A stretch of 25,868 bases of DNA from NCBI GenBank assembly GCA_027063105.1, contig JAMOSL010000188.1:1-25868 (forward strand), given 5' to 3'. This document shows positions 24,718 to 25,868 of the stretch, piece after piece (within the stretch, counting starts at the first letter, position 1; each line of letters opens with the position of its first letter). The DNA is from Campylobacteraceae bacterium. GTDB lineage: Bacteria; Campylobacterota; Campylobacteria; Campylobacterales; Sulfurovaceae. The position numbers were made by a program, and so were the translations under genes. The notes under the pieces are model-generated. The model was given only the letters and a program-made list of their open reading frames with translations, was not told the DNA's origin and searched no databases.

Positions 24718-24840
24718 AATTTAACTTTGAATGATAAGTGTATTTGGGAGTTAAATCAGGCAACTGTAGCATTAGCATCACCTGACACCTATGCTAAATC
24801 TACTGTTAATGGAATTGTGAAGAGGGTTGGTGCGATTTAG
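24718..24840 (+). pseudogene. Possible 3' remnant of a lost gene in the 24640-24947 gap
   Basis: The 308-base gap between the zinc-ribbon-like gene and the nuclease gene holds an open frame of 40 codons ending in TAG at 24838-24840. It has no ATG start; a TTG at 24727 is possible. The translation (part: LASPDTYAKSTVNGIVKRVG) is less Lys/Asn/Ile-rich than random AT-rich spacer here and looks protein-like, so it may be the C-terminus of a truncated gene. The left 21-bp repeat is inside it. I cannot name the parent family. Chance is a real alternative. The rest of the gap holds the two divergent promoters and a 13-bp repeat fragment. Confidence 0.25.
24766..24786 (+). repeat. Left arm of the 21-bp inverted repeat flanking the LHH nuclease gene
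   Basis: G followed by TAGCATTAGCATCACCTGAC. Its exact reverse complement is at 25689-25709, so the pair encloses a segment of about 0.94 kb with the nuclease gene and its promoter. Similarity weakens after the 21 bases: ACCT here against CCCCT in the right copy read on the same strand. Confidence 0.9.
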
Positions 24841-24841
24841 T

Positions 24842-24854
24842 TCACCTGACCCCT
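24842..24854 (+). repeat. Partial copy of the repeat (outer half)
   Basis: TCACCTGACCCCT is the exact reverse complement of 25685-25697 and shares CACCTGAC with the left arm at 24779-24786. It lacks the TAGCATTAG part. It lies just upstream of the nuclease gene promoter. Confidence 0.65.
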
Positions 24855-24874
24855 CTACTCGTTAAAGTTTGTTT

Positions 24875-24883
24875 TGTTATAAT
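24875..24883 (+). promoter_or_regulatory. Extended -10 promoter of the LHH nuclease gene
   Basis: TGTTATAAT is identical to the extended -10 at 2983-2991. It lies 65 bases before the chosen ATG at 24948 and inside the inverted-repeat pair, so the gene carries its own promoter. Confidence 0.6.
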
Positions 24884-24934
24884 GGGGTTGATTGAATAGT
24901 CATATTCTTTAAGTACATTAACTAAAAGACCTAT

Positions 24935-24938
24935 GGAG
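24935..24938 (+). promoter_or_regulatory. Ribosome-binding site that decides the LHH nuclease start
   Basis: GGAG lies nine bases before the ATG at 24948 and overlaps the earlier ATG at 24933, which therefore has no site of its own. The later start also places the basic residues directly before the signal-peptide core. Confidence 0.6.
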
Positions 24939-24947
24939 AAATATCTT

Positions 24948-25670
24948 ATGAAAAAGTATAAGTATATATTTGTTTTTTATCTCTTGTTCACAATAAACTT
25001 AAGTGCAGATTTAGTTGATGACACCTTTAAATGGTATGTCAACAAAGAATACAAAAATACACAAACATATATTTACTGGGCATCAAAAGTAGATAATACA
25101 AATAAAAATTACAAGGATTTTAAGAAAAAAAATCCTTATAATGCAGTTGCTATTGAATCTTTGTTAGAAACAGGAGCTATTGCTATTAGTATTATAGGAA
25201 TATTTGAGGTTGGTGCTATTAATAGTCTTTCTTATGTTATAAAAAACTACAATAATCTTTCTTTAGCAACTGTTCCTAAAACAGTTACTTATACAAAAAC
25301 TATTCCGAGAGTTAGAATTACAAACTATGAAAAAAATATTGTAAATAGTGGCTCAAATATTCAATATAAAGAAACAAAAGTGATTCAACGAGACTTTATT
25401 TTTAAACACTCTAAATATAATTTAGAAAGAATGAAAAGAGGACAGCCTCCAATTGGGATAGATAAAGAGCCAATTCAACTTCATCATTTAAAACAGCAAG
25501 ATAATGGTATTCTTGTCGAGGTATTAGCTAAAAATGAACATAAAAAAGAGTATAAAGTATTGCACCGATATAAAAAAGAGTCAGAAATTAATAGAACAAA
25601 ATTTAATGCATTTAGAAATAGCTATTGGAAAGAAAGAGCAAGAAGACTTGAAGGTTCAAGCAAACCATAA
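24948..25670 (+). CDS. Secreted LHH-domain nuclease (putative toxin, HNH/ENDO VII superfamily)
   Basis: The 240-residue protein has a Sec signal peptide (basic MKKYKY, hydrophobic core, cleavage likely after NLSA at 20). A middle part (about 21-155) is unrecognised, with a hydrophobic Gly-containing stretch at about 65-95 that could insert in a membrane. The C-terminal 80 residues match the LHH domain, a nuclease of the HNH/ENDO VII superfamily: ERMKRGQPPIGIDKEPIQ (160-177), LHH (178-180), NEH with His198, LH with His206, and the closing YWKERA (226-231). LHH domains are known as C-terminal toxin tips of polymorphic toxins. No immunity gene is visible beside it. It is flanked by a perfect 21-bp inverted repeat. 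Fold assignment is strong; role as antibacterial effector is inference. Confidence 0.85.
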   Translation: MKKYKYIFVFYLLFTINLSADLVDDTFKWYVNKEYKNTQTYIYWASKVDNTNKNYKDFKKKNPYNAVAIESLLETGAIAISIIGIFEVGAINSLSYVIKNYNNLSLATVPKTVTYTKTIPRVRITNYEKNIVNSGSNIQYKETKVIQRDFIFKHSKYNLERMKRGQPPIGIDKEPIQLHHLKQQDNGILVEVLAKNEHKKEYKVLHRYKKESEINRTKFNAFRNSYWKERARRLEGSSKP

Positions 25671-25683
25671 GATCTTAAGATCT
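25670..25683. repeat. 14-bp perfect palindrome at the nuclease gene stop
   Basis: AGATCTTAAGATCT is fully self-complementary, starts at the last base of the TAA stop and ends just before the right repeat. It could be a protein-binding site or a weak cruciform. There is no loop and no T-run, so it is not a standard terminator. Confidence 0.6.
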
Positions 25684-25688
25684 AAGGG

Positions 25689-25709
25689 GTCAGGTGATGC
25701 TAATGCTAC
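25689..25709 (-). repeat. Right arm of the 21-bp inverted repeat
   Basis: Read on the plus strand it is GTCAGGTGATGCTAATGCTA plus C, the exact reverse complement of 24766-24786. The preceding GGG extends the match to the fragment at 24842-24854. Confidence 0.9.
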
Positions 25710-25729
25710 TAGGTGATGCTAATGCTACT
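25692..25729 (+). repeat. Tandem duplication of a 19-bp unit
   Basis: AGGTGATGCTAATGCTACT occurs twice without a gap (25692-25710 and 25711-25729). The first unit is part of the right inverted-repeat arm. Head-to-tail copies without spacers exclude a CRISPR and suggest slippage or repeated insertion at this site. Confidence 0.85.
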
Positions 25730-25733
25730 ATGG

Positions 25734-25763
25734 CTCGTTCCACAGCTGGAGCTGTGGAACGAG
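25734..25763. repeat. Perfect hairpin, 14-bp stem, 2-base loop (REP-like)
   Basis: Arms CTCGTTCCACAGCT and AGCTGTGGAACGAG are separated by GG. The stem is much more GC-rich than its surroundings. It lies four bases after the tandem repeat. On neither strand does a T-run follow immediately, so it is not a clear intrinsic terminator. The GTTCC...GGAAC palindrome resembles REP elements associated with IS200-like (RAYT) transposases in other bacteria, from memory. No such transposase is in the window. Confidence 0.75.
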
Positions 25764-25868
25764 AAAAAGTTTTCAACTGATGGTAGGACTGAAAATTATT
25801 TTATATGAGAATCAGTTCTACATTCTTAAAAAGTCAGAAGTAATAATCATTTAATTTCTTATAGTTGG

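Noticed and set aside
24717..24757. ATTTAAC and GTTAAAT, matching integron attC end-box consensus
   Set aside because: The inner boxes are not complementary and the length is below that of known attC sites. In AT-rich spacer such 7-mers arise by chance, and no integrase is in the window.
25692..25729. Tandem repeat as a CRISPR remnant
   Set aside because: The two units abut without a spacer and no cas gene is present.
25734..25763. Hairpin as an intrinsic terminator for the nuclease gene
   Set aside because: After the stem the plus strand reads AAAAAGTTTT, with no immediate T-run, and the reverse direction has none either.
25780..25854. 24-codon frame starting with ATG after the hairpin, as an immunity peptide
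   Set aside because: It is too short, has no ribosome-binding site and its composition is that of AT-rich spacer.

Overview
The window is strongly AT-rich and almost fully coding. Its gene content and order point to Campylobacterota (formerly Epsilonproteobacteria), probably a free-living Sulfurimonas/Sulfurovum-like lineage. The evidence is the gmk-tatA-argS order, the trmB-ftsE-ftsX-M23 order with a long TrmB, a short ComEC without a beta-lactamase-like domain, and sigma70-like promoters consisting mainly of a TATAAT or TAAAAT -10. Assignment below phylum is inference.

Layout. 1-2923 (minus): gmk, tatA, argS and a partial small membrane protein, probably one transcription unit. 3020-11496 (plus): pseudopilin, priA, ispG, dnaB and comEC, tightly packed, so DNA-uptake genes alternate with replication and replication-restart genes. 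dnaB encodes a 1251-residue precursor carrying two inteins. Intein 1 (343 aa) splits the Walker A lysine from its threonine. Intein 2 (436 aa) sits before the SIEQDAD motif, the site of the Synechocystis DnaB intein. Removing both leaves a normal 472-residue helicase. 11476-18427 (minus): alaS, a PAS-PAS-GGDEF-EAL protein, a Dabb protein, a NamZ-type exo-muramidase and an Amidase_2 enzyme. The last two suggest a peptidoglycan turnover or recycling pair. 18610-22570 (plus): trmB, ftsE, ftsX and an EnvC-like activator with a degenerate LytM domain, the divisome control module for septal wall hydrolysis. 22598-24010 (plus): an uncharacterised helical protein with its own promoter.

The right end (24011-25868) is different. 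It holds a minus-strand eight-cysteine zinc-ribbon-like protein and a plus-strand secreted protein ending in an LHH nuclease domain (HNH/ENDO VII superfamily), the type found as a C-terminal toxin in polymorphic toxin systems. Around them lie copies of a repeat with core TAGCATTAGCATCACCTGAC. A 21-bp perfect inverted pair brackets the nuclease gene with its promoter, a 19-bp tandem duplication lies at the right end, and a perfect 14-bp-stem hairpin follows. A possible gene remnant overlaps the left repeat. This looks like an accessory toxin cassette bounded by REP/MITE-like repeats, with no immunity gene visible in the window. Together with the double-intein DnaB it is the most unusual content here. 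In the last 105 bases I see no supported feature. I see no tRNA, rRNA, CRISPR array or complete insertion sequence.
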